Positions 23,423 to 29,978 of a stretch of 32,587 nt of DNA are shown in pieces. The notes under the pieces were generated by a model. The model did no database searches. It was given only the letters and a program-made list of their open reading frames with translations, and was not told the origin of the DNA. A program made the translations under genes and the position numbers. The stretch lies in the NCBI GenBank assembly GCA_045537045.1, contig JAZSOS010000012.1, positions 1 through 32,587 on the forward strand, given 5' to 3'. The stretch's first letter is position 1. Every line of letters begins with the position of its first letter. Source of the stretch: SIG480 sp045537045 (GTDB taxonomy: Bacteria > Bacillota > Clostridia > Oscillospirales > JAAYXM01).

Positions 23423-23749
23423 ATGGATTCTTTAAACCCAAGACCAAGTTTTTCACAACCGCGGCCACAAAATGACTTTTACGAGCTTGGCGGAACAACG
23501 ACCATTGCACAATCGCAGGTGATGATGCTCGGCGAGCAGCTTCAAACTGCTATCGGATATTATGTGAGCTGTGAGTTCTTAATCGGCACGCAGATACTTG
23601 AAACGCGCGACGGGATTCTTGCCAAAGTCGGAACGAATTTTCTCACGCTGTATCAGCCAAACCTTGAACGATATATCGTCTGCGACCTTTACGCCCTTAA
23701 ATTCATCACCATTTACAACAGTACCACAGTACCCAGCCTTAATAGATAG
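23423..23749 (+). CDS. gerQ: GerQ-like spore coat protein
   Basis: The 108-residue protein has a low-complexity N-terminus (Pro/Gln/Phe-rich, residues 1-20) and a compact C-terminal domain, GYYVSCEFLIGTQILETRDGILAKVG-x-N-F-L-T-L, ending VCDLYALKFITIY. This resembles the C-terminal domain of GerQ, which is needed to hold CwlJ in the coat and is crosslinked there in Bacillus. The family call rests on the domain outline plus the position directly after a cwlJ-like gene, so it is probable, not certain. The start ATG follows GGAGTGAT. The gene ends in a long perfect terminator. The N-terminus is shorter than in Bacillus GerQ (about 180 residues). Confidence 0.72.
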   Translation: MDSLNPRPSFSQPRPQNDFYELGGTTTIAQSQVMMLGEQLQTAIGYYVSCEFLIGTQILETRDGILAKVGTNFLTLYQPNLERYIVCDLYALKFITIYNSTTVPSLNR

Positions 23750-23797
23750 AGAAAGAATGCGGCAGAGTTTTTCTGCCGCATTCTTTCTCTTTTTATA
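23748..23797 (+). terminator. Terminator after the cwlJ-gerQ pair
   Basis: A perfect 19-bp stem (AGAGAAAGAATGCGGCAGA and its complement) with a 5-base loop is followed by TTTTTAT. It overlaps the last codons of the convergent Na/Pi gene by a few bases and may serve both strands. Confidence 0.92.
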
Positions 23798-25553
23798 CCT
23801 TTGAAAGAACATATTTTTCTGCGTATTTATTGAAGTCGTCAACAAATTCACCCTTGATGGAATGCTTAACCTGATTGAGATATCCGTGCGTGTTGAGTTC
23901 TTCTTTTCTTATCTGGATTATGCATACCGCGATGTTCGAGCAATGGTCGGAAACTCTTTCGCAGTTTGTAAGCACATCCGAGAGAATAAATCCAAGCTCT
24001 ATGGTGCAGTTGCCTTCCTTAAGACGCTTGATGTGACGAGCCTTAATATCACTGCCGAGTCCGTCGATAACCTGCTCAAGCGGCTCGACGTGTGCAGCAA
24101 GGTGCGCATCGTCCTGTCCGAAGGAGCGGATAGCGATGTCAAGAATTTCTTCAACCGCCGCAACAAGAATATGTAAATCCGCCTTTGCTTCATCTGAAAA
24201 GCTTATGCCCTTCTCATCCATTTCACGTGCAGTTTTAAGAAGGTTTACGGCGTGGTCACCTATTCGCTCAAAATCGCCGATTGTATAAAGAAGTCTTGAA
24301 ATCTCGCGGCTTTCCGTCTCGGAAATACCAAGTCCGGACAGCTTGACAAGATATGTGCCGAGCTTGTCCTCATAGGTATCAATTCTCGCCTCTGCATCTT
24401 CAATTTCCTGCGCACGCTTTTCTGAGAAATCCCACATCAAGTCTGCCGCATCGCGGAAAGTTTCTTTTGCAAGTGCCGCCATCTCGGATGCAATGCCTTT
24501 ACAACGTTCAATCGCAAAGCTCGGTGTGTTAAGCAGACGCTCATCAAGAAAGTTGGTTGCATCCTCTGCCACGCTGTCCGGTACGGAAATCGTAGCAAGG
24601 TGACCGAGCTGCTTTGAGAACGGAAGAAGCACGAAGGTTGAGAATATGTTGAACATAGAATGGACAACAGCTATATCAACAGGGCTCATTGCCATTGACT
24701 TGAAGCTGAAATCAAAGAATAAATCAAGGCCGTAGAACAGAATAAAGACGATTATAACGCCGATTATGTTGAAATACAAATGTACAAGCGCCGCCCTTCT
24801 CGCATTCTTCTTCGCGCCGATGCACGAGATAAGCGTTGTTGTACATGAACCTATGTTCTGACCGAGAATCATCGGTATTGCAAAGCCGTATGTAATGTTA
24901 CCCGCAACAGCCATTGCCTGCATAATACCGACGGATGCCGACGAGCTCTGCAAAAGCGTGGTAAGCACAAAGCCTGCGAGCATACCAAGAATCGGATTTG
25001 TGAACATAAGAAGGAAATCCTCAAAGCCCTGAAGGCTTGTTATCGGCTCCATGGCATCAATCATTGTATTCATACCGACCATAAGAACGCCGAAACCAAC
25101 AAGGATTGAGCCGATATCTCGCTTCTTGCTTTTCTTTGAAAGCATTATCATTGCAATGCCAACAAAGGCAAAAAGCGGTGCGAAGTTTGAAGGCTTTAAA
25201 AGCTGGACAAAAAAGCTGTCGCCCTGGATTCCCGTAAGACTCAAAATCCATGCCGTCGCGGTTGTACCGATATTGGCACCCATGATAATTCCTATCGCCT
25301 GTGCAAGCTTCATAATTCCGGAATTTACAAAACCGACAACCATAACCGTCGTTGCTGCACTGGACTGGATAATCGCTGTTACAACGGCACCGAGCAAAAC
25401 GCCCTTGAATATCTTGTCTGATAATCTCTCAAGGATTCCTTCAAGCTTACTTCCCGAAACACGTTCAAGTCCCGAGCCCATAACCTTCATTCCGTAAAGG
25501 AACAGGGCGATACCACCAAGAAGCTCGAAAATCGTAAAAATGTCAATACTCAC
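23793..25553 (-). CDS. Na+/phosphate cotransporter family protein with PhoU-like domain
   Basis: The 586-residue membrane protein belongs to the NptA/YjbB-type Na/Pi cotransporters. Two inverted repeats carry the signature QSSAAT (63-68) and QSSSAS (202-207), each between hydrophobic helices. GANIGTT (92-98) and GQNIGSCTT are the matching second motifs. From about residue 340 a soluble PhoU-like helical domain follows (IGDFERIGDHAVNLL; CERVSDHCSNIAV). It likely moves phosphate across the membrane, and the tail may sense or regulate it. The start is GTG at 25553-25551, preceded by AAGGAGA with 6-7-base spacing. It has its own predicted promoter and no phosphate genes next to it. Confidence 0.93.
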   Translation of the reverse strand: MSIDIFTIFELLGGIALFLYGMKVMGSGLERVSGSKLEGILERLSDKIFKGVLLGAVVTAIIQSSAATTVMVVGFVNSGIMKLAQAIGIIMGANIGTTATAWILSLTGIQGDSFFVQLLKPSNFAPLFAFVGIAMIMLSKKSKKRDIGSILVGFGVLMVGMNTMIDAMEPITSLQGFEDFLLMFTNPILGMLAGFVLTTLLQSSSASVGIMQAMAVAGNITYGFAIPMILGQNIGSCTTTLISCIGAKKNARRAALVHLYFNIIGVIIVFILFYGLDLFFDFSFKSMAMSPVDIAVVHSMFNIFSTFVLLPFSKQLGHLATISVPDSVAEDATNFLDERLLNTPSFAIERCKGIASEMAALAKETFRDAADLMWDFSEKRAQEIEDAEARIDTYEDKLGTYLVKLSGLGISETESREISRLLYTIGDFERIGDHAVNLLKTAREMDEKGISFSDEAKADLHILVAAVEEILDIAIRSFGQDDAHLAAHVEPLEQVIDGLGSDIKARHIKRLKEGNCTIELGFILSDVLTNCERVSDHCSNIAVCIIQIRKEELNTHGYLNQVKHSIKGEFVDDFNKYAEKYVLSKV

Positions 25554-25609
25554 GCAAATTCTCCTTTCTTTCTCCGAAAGCGTTATATTTTCTAATTTAC
25601 TCCGAGTAT

Positions 25610-25638
25610 ATCATAACACAATTTTCGACAGTGTTCAA
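25610..25638 (-). promoter_or_regulatory. Predicted promoter of the Na/Pi cotransporter gene
   Basis: On the minus strand TTGAAC (25638-25633) and TATGAT (25615-25610) with an exact 17-base spacer, about 57 bases before the GTG start. Confidence 0.65.
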
Positions 25639-25707
25639 TAGATTTAAAAAATAATTTTTGCCTGTTTGTATAATTACTTTTCGTGCAGGATAACGAGCCG
25701 CCGTCCT

Positions 25708-25779
25708 GTTCGATCCCTCTCCGTCTCGCGTAACACGAAAAAACAGACATACCAACCTTCGGATGGTATGTCTGTTTTT

Positions 25780-25803
<24 letters not shown>
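25708..25803. repeat. Long imperfect inverted repeat mirroring the tRNA-Ala 3' end across its terminator
   Basis: The left arm 25708-25727 reads GTTCGATCCC-TCT-CCGTCTC. The reverse complement of the right arm 25785-25803, part of tRNA-Ala, reads GTTCGATCCC-CA-CCGTCTC. Between them lie the perfect 17-bp terminator arms (25738-25754 and 25764-25780). The left arm is thus a second, inverted copy of the T-arm and acceptor end of a tRNA on the plus strand. Confidence 0.75.
25738..25780 (-). terminator. Terminator of tRNA-Ala
   Basis: A perfect 17-bp stem, AAAAAACAGACATACCA with its complement and a 9-base loop, directly follows the tRNA CCA end and ends in six T residues on the minus strand. It is symmetrical and could also act on the plus strand. 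Confidence 0.92.
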
Positions 25804-25855
<52 letters not shown>

Positions 25856-25868
25856 AAACAGCTATATA

Positions 25869-25897
25869 ATTATATCCCGAATGCATAATATTGTCAA
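25869..25897 (-). promoter_or_regulatory. Consensus promoter of tRNA-Ala
   Basis: On the minus strand a perfect TTGACA (25897-25892) and a perfect TATAAT (25874-25869) are separated by 17 bases, about 14 bases before the mature 5' end. This is the strongest promoter match in the window. Confidence 0.92.
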
Positions 25898-25936
25898 CTG
25901 TTTTTTGTTATTTAAAAAATTTTATTTTTATTTTTT

Positions 25937-25965
25937 GCATAAACACATCATTCCGGCGCAAAATA
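25937..25965 (+). promoter_or_regulatory. Sigma-G-like promoter upstream of the Asn/Gln-rich gene
   Basis: GCATA (25937-25941) matches the sigma-G -35 consensus G-H-A-T-R. After 17 bases CAAAATA (25959-25965) matches 6 of 7 positions of the -10 C-A-T-x-H-T-A. The predicted start (near 25972) coincides with the foot of a 5' stem-loop. No convincing sigma-A promoter was seen in this AT-rich stretch. Confidence 0.42.
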
Positions 25966-25972
25966 TATGTAC

Positions 25973-25999
25973 ATCATCACGAAGATGTTTCGTGCTGAT
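25973..25999 (+). promoter_or_regulatory. 5' UTR stem-loop of the Asn/Gln-rich gene
   Basis: ATCATCACGAA and TTCGTGCTGAT pair over 11 positions with one mismatch around the 5-base loop GATGT. The hairpin ends 11 bases before the AGAGGTGA ribosome binding site and would sit at the extreme 5' end of the mRNA if the upstream promoter is used. Confidence 0.55.
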
Positions 26000-26023
26000 A
26001 TATTTTTAAAGAGGTGAATTAAA

Positions 26024-26164
26024 ATGTCTAACCAGCAGAACAACAAAAACAACCAGAGCAACCAGCAGAATCAGCAGAACAAGAACAACCAGAACAACAG
26101 CCAGAACAAAAACAATCAGAACAACAGCCAGAACAAAAACGACAACAACCAGAACAACTACTAA
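26024..26164 (+). CDS. 46-residue Asn/Gln-rich low-complexity protein, unknown function
   Basis: The ORF is short but well framed: AGAGGTGA ends 6 bases before the ATG, and a perfect terminator begins 9 bases after TAA. Of 46 residues 23 are Asn and 12 are Gln (76%). The rest are 4 Lys, 4 Ser, Asp and a C-terminal Tyr. There is no hydrophobic residue after Met1. A 9-residue unit NQNNSQNKN is repeated in tandem at 22-30 and 31-39. Codon choice is extreme: 21 of 23 Asn are AAC and all 12 Gln are CAG, which suggests selection for expression. I do not recognise a family. The composition and possible sigma-G promoter recall gamma-type small acid-soluble spore proteins, but no SspE motif is present. 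The complement reads as a long hydrophobic ORF, an artefact of the repeat. It may be spore-related, a prion-like or condensate-forming peptide, or a coat/adhesion component. Confidence 0.75.
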   Translation: MSNQQNNKNNQSNQQNQQNKNNQNNSQNKNNQNNSQNKNDNNQNNY

Positions 26165-26172
26165 GCCCGGAG

Positions 26173-26218
26173 AAAATAACCGTTCCGCTTGCTCTCTCGC
26201 GGGACGGTTATTTTTCTT
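26173..26218 (+). terminator. Terminator after the Asn/Gln-rich gene
   Basis: The stem AAATAACCGTTCCGC pairs with GCGGGACGGTTATTT (one G-T pair) around a 10-base loop and is followed by a T-rich run, TTTTTCTTT. Confidence 0.9.
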
Positions 26219-26228
26219 TATAAAATTA

Positions 26229-26258
26229 TTGTAAAACAACCGTCTTATAGTATATAAT
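26229..26258 (+). promoter_or_regulatory. Predicted promoter of dinB
   Basis: TTGTAA (26229-26234) and a perfect TATAAT (26253-26258) with an 18-base spacer, 42 bases before the start codon. No LexA-type GAAC-N4-GTTC box is present nearby. Confidence 0.62.
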
Positions 26259-26276
26259 ATTATTATGTAAAACAAC
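26230..26276. repeat. 11-bp direct repeat bracketing the dinB promoter
   Basis: TGTAAAACAAC occurs at 26230-26240 (over the -35 box) and again at 26266-26276 (just past the predicted transcription start). The copies are identical and 36 bases apart, a layout that would suit a repressor binding two sites. Confidence 0.6.
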
Positions 26277-26299
26277 ACGCGACAGAGCGGAGGATTTCC

Positions 26300-27517
26300 A
26301 TGGACAGACACATACTGCACTGCGACCTGAATGCCTTTTTTGCATCGGTCGAGGAAGTTCGCAATTGCGAACTTCGCAAATACCCCGTAGCTGTCTGCGG
26401 AAATCCCGAGAACCGTCACGGAATTATCCTTGCAAAAAACGAAAAAGCAAAGGCCTTCGGCGTTAAAACTGCTGAAACAATATGGCAGGCACAGAAAAAG
26501 TGCCCCGGTCTTATTTTGGTTTCTCCCCATTACAAAGACTATGCAAAATATTCTCGGATAGTAAATGAGATTTACTTGCGTTATACTGACCTCGTCGAGC
26601 CATTTGGAATTGACGAATCGTGGCTTGACGTTACGGGATCTGCCCATCTTTTCGGAACTCCCCGGGAAATCGCCGACGAGCTCCGCCGCGTTGTAAAAAG
26701 CGAAACGGGACTTACAATATCTGTCGGCGTATCGTTTTCAAAAGCATTTGCAAAGCTTGGCAGCGACTATAAAAAGCCTGATGCCACAACGGTCATAACG
26801 CGCGAAAATTATAAAGACATTGTCTGGAAGCTACCTGTTACGGACTTGCTTTTCGTCGGAAAAAGCGCGAAAAAAACTTTTGAGAGACTCGGAATCTCCA
26901 CTATCGGCGAGCTTGCCGGGAGCTCAAAGGAAAGCATTTCCGCTCTTCTCGGGAAAACCGGAGAGACGATACACGACTATGCCAACGGGATTGACTTATC
27001 CCCCGTACAATCAGCTTTCACGGAAAATGACCCGAAATCCATCGGGCGCGGAACCACCTTTCCTCACGACCTTACGGAGATTTCCGAAATCAGAACGGGA
27101 ATAACGGTTCTTTCGGATGATGTAGCCGCAAGGCTTCGTAAAAAGCGTCTTCTGGCAAATGTTGTAACCCTTACAGTGCGCGAACCGAGCTTCAAAACAA
27201 CATCAAGGCAAAAGACGCTTCCCTCCCCCACACATCTTGAGCACGACATAACAGAGGCATGCATGGAGCTTTACATGCGCTATTACGCATCGCGCAGCCT
27301 CCCTGTAAGGATGCTTACTGTTACGGTCTCCTCACTTGTCAGCGAAGACACGGCAGGTCTTTTGCAGTTTTCACTCTTCGGTGATGATGAGCGGCACGAG
27401 AAAAACGAGCGTATGGAGCTTGCGATAGACAAAATACGCAATAAATTCGGCCGCGAAGCAATGAAAAAAGGTTCGTTTTTAAACCAAGCTTTCTCCATAC
27501 GTGAAAAAGACGATTAA
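26300..27517 (+). CDS. dinB: DNA polymerase IV (Y-family, DinB)
   Basis: The 405-residue translesion polymerase copies damaged templates with low fidelity. The palm has the first catalytic Asp in HCDLNAFFASVEE (D9) and the pair D105-E106 in GIDESWLDVT. SVGVSFSKAFAKLGSDYKKPD and the helix-hairpin-helix region (VGKSAKKTFERLGISTIGEL, about 186-206) follow, then a little-finger domain SIGRGTTFPHDL and the C-terminal LTVTVSSL. It ends without an obvious beta-clamp consensus (Q-x-x-L/F), although QFSLFGDD near 354-361 resembles one. The start ATG follows GCGGAGGATTT. A perfect 22-bp palindrome lies at codons 19-26. A clamp-binding QFSLF followed by a tail is common in clostridial Y-polymerases. Confidence 0.94.
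   Translation: MDRHILHCDLNAFFASVEEVRNCELRKYPVAVCGNPENRHGIILAKNEKAKAFGVKTAETIWQAQKKCPGLILVSPHYKDYAKYSRIVNEIYLRYTDLVEPFGIDESWLDVTGSAHLFGTPREIADELRRVVKSETGLTISVGVSFSKAFAKLGSDYKKPDATTVITRENYKDIVWKLPVTDLLFVGKSAKKTFERLGISTIGELAGSSKESISALLGKTGETIHDYANGIDLSPVQSAFTENDPKSIGRGTTFPHDLTEISEIRTGITVLSDDVAARLRKKRLLANVVTLTVREPSFKTTSRQKTLPSPTHLEHDITEACMELYMRYYASRSLPVRMLTVTVSSLVSEDTAGLLQFSLFGDDERHEKNERMELAIDKIRNKFGREAMKKGSFLNQAFSIREKDD
26354..26375. repeat. Perfect 22-bp palindrome inside the 5' coding part of dinB
   Basis: The sequence is its own reverse complement; each half is GAAGTTCGCAA. As RNA it would fold into a 9-bp stem with an AATT loop 54 bases after the start codon. It encodes EVRNCEL within the polymerase palm, so coding constraint alone could allow it. 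Confidence 0.8.
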
Positions 27518-27540
27518 ACTCGAAAAAACGGCAAAAACAC

Positions 27541-27570
27541 TTGACAAACACAGGGGTTTTGGTGTATTAT
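27541..27570 (+). promoter_or_regulatory. Predicted promoter of guaB
   Basis: A perfect TTGACA (27541-27546) and TATTAT (27565-27570) with 18 bases between. A TATAAT at 27568-27573 would need a 21-base spacer. The leader is too short for a purine riboswitch. Confidence 0.68.
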
Positions 27571-27603
27571 AATCTTTAAATAAACAAAGGAGTGTTGCGG
27601 ATT

Positions 27604-29067
27604 ATGGATATCAGCAAGAAAGTTTGCGGCGAAGGCTTAACGTTTGACGATGTGCTTCTGGTGCCCGCAAAGAGTGAGATTCTCCCGGCAGATATTGACG
27701 TTTCTACACGTCTTACAAAAAAGATAAGATTAAATATTCCCGTCATGAGTGCGGCTATGGATACGGTTACCGAATCGCGCATGGCGATTGCTGTTGCCAG
27801 AGAAGGCGGCATCGGCGTTATACATAAAAATATGACAATCGAAGAGCAAGCAAACGAGGTTGATATGGTAAAGCGCTCAGAAAACGGCGTTATCACAAAC
27901 CCGTTTTTCTTAAGCCCGACTAATACGCTCGGTGATGCGGATGACCTTATGGCAAAATTCCGTATTTCCGGTGTTCCGATTTGTGATAACGGAAAGCTCG
28001 TCGGTATCATCACAAACCGCGATATGAAGTTTGAAACGGACTATACCCGCCCGATTTTTGAGGTTATGACAAAGGATCGCCTTGTCACTGCACCTGTCGG
28101 TACAACTCTTGAAGATGCAACAGATATTCTCCGCAGAAACAAGATTGAAAAGCTTCCTATCGTTGATGATAATATGGCTCTCCGCGGTCTTATCACGATA
28201 AAAGATATTGAAAAAGCTCAGAGATATCCAAACTCTGCAAGAGACGACAAGGGCCGTCTCCTTGTTGCTGCTGCTATCGGCAACACTGCAGATGTTCTTG
28301 ACCGCGCAAAGGCTCTTGCAGATGCAGGTGTTGACGTTTTTGTTCTTGACAGTGCGCACGGTCATCACATCGGAATTAGCCGCGCTATTGACAAGGTAAA
28401 GAGCGCATTCCCGAATGTTGAGCTTATTGCAGGAAACATCGCTACTCCCGAAGCTGCTGCTGATCTTATCGCGGCAGGCGCGGATGCTCTCAAGGTTGGT
28501 ATGGGACCGGGTGCTATCTGCACAACGCGTATCGTTGCAGGTATCGGCGTTCCGCAGATCACTGCAGTTATGACTGTTGCAGAAGTCGCAGACAAGTACA
28601 ACGTCCCCGTCATTGCAGACGGCGGTATAAAATATTCCGGAGATATCCCGAAGGCAATCTGTGCCGGTGCATCGGTTATCATGCTTGGTTCTCTCCTTGC
28701 CGGATGCGATGAAGCTCCTGGTGAATTTGAAATGTATCAAGGCAGACGCTTCAAGGTCTATCGCGGCATGGGTTCTCTCGGCGCAATGTCAAAGGGTGGC
28801 CGTGACCGTTACTTCCAGCAGAACAACCGCAAGCTTGTTCCCGAGGGAGTTGAAGGCCGCGTTCCTTACAAAGGGCCGGCAGGTGACACCGTATATCAGC
28901 TTATCGGCGGTCTGCGCGCAGGTATGGGTTACTGCGGTGCAGAGAACATTCAGGCACTGCGCGAAAACGGTCGTTTCATCAAGATTACGGGCGCAGGACT
29001 TAAGGAAAGCCATCCGCACGACATCTACATCACAAAAGAAGCACCGAACTATTCGGTTAATCCCTAA
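27604..29067 (+). CDS. guaB: IMP dehydrogenase
   Basis: The 487-residue enzyme oxidises IMP to XMP with NAD+, the committed step to guanine nucleotides. It begins LTFDDVLLVPAKS, includes the two CBS domains (about 95-205, with VMTKDRLVTA and GLITIKDIEKA), then DSAHGHH, GNIATPEAA, the loop MGPGAICTTR with catalytic Cys306, IADGGIKYSGD, MLGSLLAG, YRGMGSLGAM and the flap GVEGRVPYKG. The length is normal. The frame opens at GTG 27592 within the ribosome binding site itself. AAAGGAG (27586-27592) lies 11 bases before ATG 27604, which gives the conserved start and is chosen. It is a single-gene unit with a consensus -35 promoter and terminator. Confidence 0.97.
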   Translation: MDISKKVCGEGLTFDDVLLVPAKSEILPADIDVSTRLTKKIRLNIPVMSAAMDTVTESRMAIAVAREGGIGVIHKNMTIEEQANEVDMVKRSENGVITNPFFLSPTNTLGDADDLMAKFRISGVPICDNGKLVGIITNRDMKFETDYTRPIFEVMTKDRLVTAPVGTTLEDATDILRRNKIEKLPIVDDNMALRGLITIKDIEKAQRYPNSARDDKGRLLVAAAIGNTADVLDRAKALADAGVDVFVLDSAHGHHIGISRAIDKVKSAFPNVELIAGNIATPEAAADLIAAGADALKVGMGPGAICTTRIVAGIGVPQITAVMTVAEVADKYNVPVIADGGIKYSGDIPKAICAGASVIMLGSLLAGCDEAPGEFEMYQGRRFKVYRGMGSLGAMSKGGRDRYFQQNNRKLVPEGVEGRVPYKGPAGDTVYQLIGGLRAGMGYCGAENIQALRENGRFIKITGAGLKESHPHDIYITKEAPNYSVNP

Positions 29068-29077
29068 CTAAAGCCAC

Positions 29078-29108
29078 GAGCCGCATTTATCATGCGGCTC
29101 TGTTTATT
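29078..29108 (+). terminator. Terminator after guaB
   Basis: A perfect 9-bp stem GAGCCGCAT/ATGCGGCTC with a 5-base loop, followed by TGTTTATT. Confidence 0.82.
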
Positions 29109-29132
29109 AGAAATGAGAGGAATGATAATCTG

Positions 29133-29858
29133 ATGCCATGCAAAATGGAAAAGAATTTGAATGTTTTAATAAGTCAATGCGACAGCACATCAAAAATGAG
29201 TATGCCGAGCATATTCACGCTCTTCGGTGACCTTGCATCTGATCATGCACCGAAAATAGGTCTTGGTTCCGATACTCTTGCAGAAAAAGGCTTATTTTGG
29301 GTTGCTGTCAGAACTAAAATAAAGGTTCACCGCCGTCCCGAAATGACAGAAACCTTCCGTGCAAACACCTGGCCGGAAGCCCCCGGCAGAGTCCGCTGTG
29401 TAAGGTACTATTCACTTACAGACACAGACCTCAACCTGCTCGCCGAAGGCAAGAGCGAATGGGCAATAGTTGACCTTGCCACGGGAAGGCCGCATAAGCT
29501 TTCGGAAATCTATCCGGAAGAGCTGCAGCATCTTATGGTCACCGCTTGTGACGAACCATTTAACAAAATCGCTGAAACCGTGGACGATACAGAAAAATTT
29601 GCCACCTACACCGTCCGTTCAACAGATATAGATATCGGTCGACATATGAACAACGCTGCATATATCCGCGCGGTTTTCGGGGCATTTACGTGCGCAGAGC
29701 TTGAAAAGATTAACATAAGTGATATTGAAATAAACTTCAAAGCGCAATGCTATGAGGGTGACGAGCTTGCGTTTTATAAACGAAACTGCGGCGGCGCTCT
29801 TGAAATAATAATCCTCCGACCGGACGGAAAATGCGCCGCGACAATAAGACTTGTGTAA
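29133..29858 (+). CDS. Acyl-ACP thioesterase (FatA/FatB-like)
   Basis: The 241-residue protein is a tandem hot-dog thioesterase that releases fatty acids from acyl carrier protein. The first domain has the helix MPSIFTLFGDLASDHAPKIGLG and the strand VAVRTKIKVHRRPEMTETFRANTWPE; it is followed by GRVRCVRYYSL. The second domain starts with TVRSTDIDIGRHMNNAAYIRAVFGAF, where D-x-N/H-N positions (DIDIGRHMNNAAY) are the family's catalytic region, and ends FKAQCYEGDEL. Length and layout fit PF01643-type bacterial enzymes of about 240-250 residues. The ATG at 29133 follows GAGAGGAATG. It is followed by two hairpins, so it is a single-gene unit. Its physiological chain-length preference cannot be read. 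Confidence 0.88.
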   Translation: MPCKMEKNLNVLISQCDSTSKMSMPSIFTLFGDLASDHAPKIGLGSDTLAEKGLFWVAVRTKIKVHRRPEMTETFRANTWPEAPGRVRCVRYYSLTDTDLNLLAEGKSEWAIVDLATGRPHKLSEIYPEELQHLMVTACDEPFNKIAETVDDTEKFATYTVRSTDIDIGRHMNNAAYIRAVFGAFTCAELEKINISDIEINFKAQCYEGDELAFYKRNCGGALEIIILRPDGKCAATIRLV

Positions 29859-29873
29859 GTTATTGATTATAAG

Positions 29874-29914
29874 CACACCGTATGAGCGCTTTAATATTCC
29901 CATACGGTGTGTTT
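29874..29914 (+). terminator. Terminator after the thioesterase gene
   Basis: Stem CACACCGTATG/CATACGGTGTG with a 16-base loop, followed by TTTAAAG. Confidence 0.72.
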
Positions 29915-29932
29915 AAAGGAATACTGAATATA

Positions 29933-29967
29933 TAATCCTCCGTGCGCAAAAGCGTACGGAGGATTTG
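29933..29967 (-). terminator. Hairpin, probably the terminator after the manganese catalase gene
   Basis: AATCCTCCGTGCGC pairs with GCGTACGGAGGATT (one G-T pair) around AAAA. It lies between the convergent thioesterase and catalase genes. T-runs are modest on both strands. Confidence 0.65.
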
Positions 29968-29978
29968 TATAAAATATT

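Noticed and set aside
26354..26375. LexA (SOS) operator at the dinB palindrome
   Set aside because: Firmicutes LexA sites need GAAC-N4-GTTC. Here the half-sites are in the opposite order (GTTC-N8-GAAC) and inside the coding region.
26006..26647. Minus-strand ORF of 213 codons with a Val/Leu-rich repetitive tail
   Set aside because: It is the complement of the Asn/Gln-rich gene (AAC/CAG read backwards give GTT/CTG) and of the dinB start. It has no ribosome binding site, and it runs through a terminator.
27518..27603. Purine riboswitch before guaB
   Set aside because: The leader after the predicted promoter is about 30 bases, too short for an aptamer, and no conserved core was seen.
27910..28740. 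Minus-strand ORF of 276 codons rich in Cys/Asn/Ser
   Set aside because: It is a shadow of guaB on the other strand, with composition typical of antisense reading.
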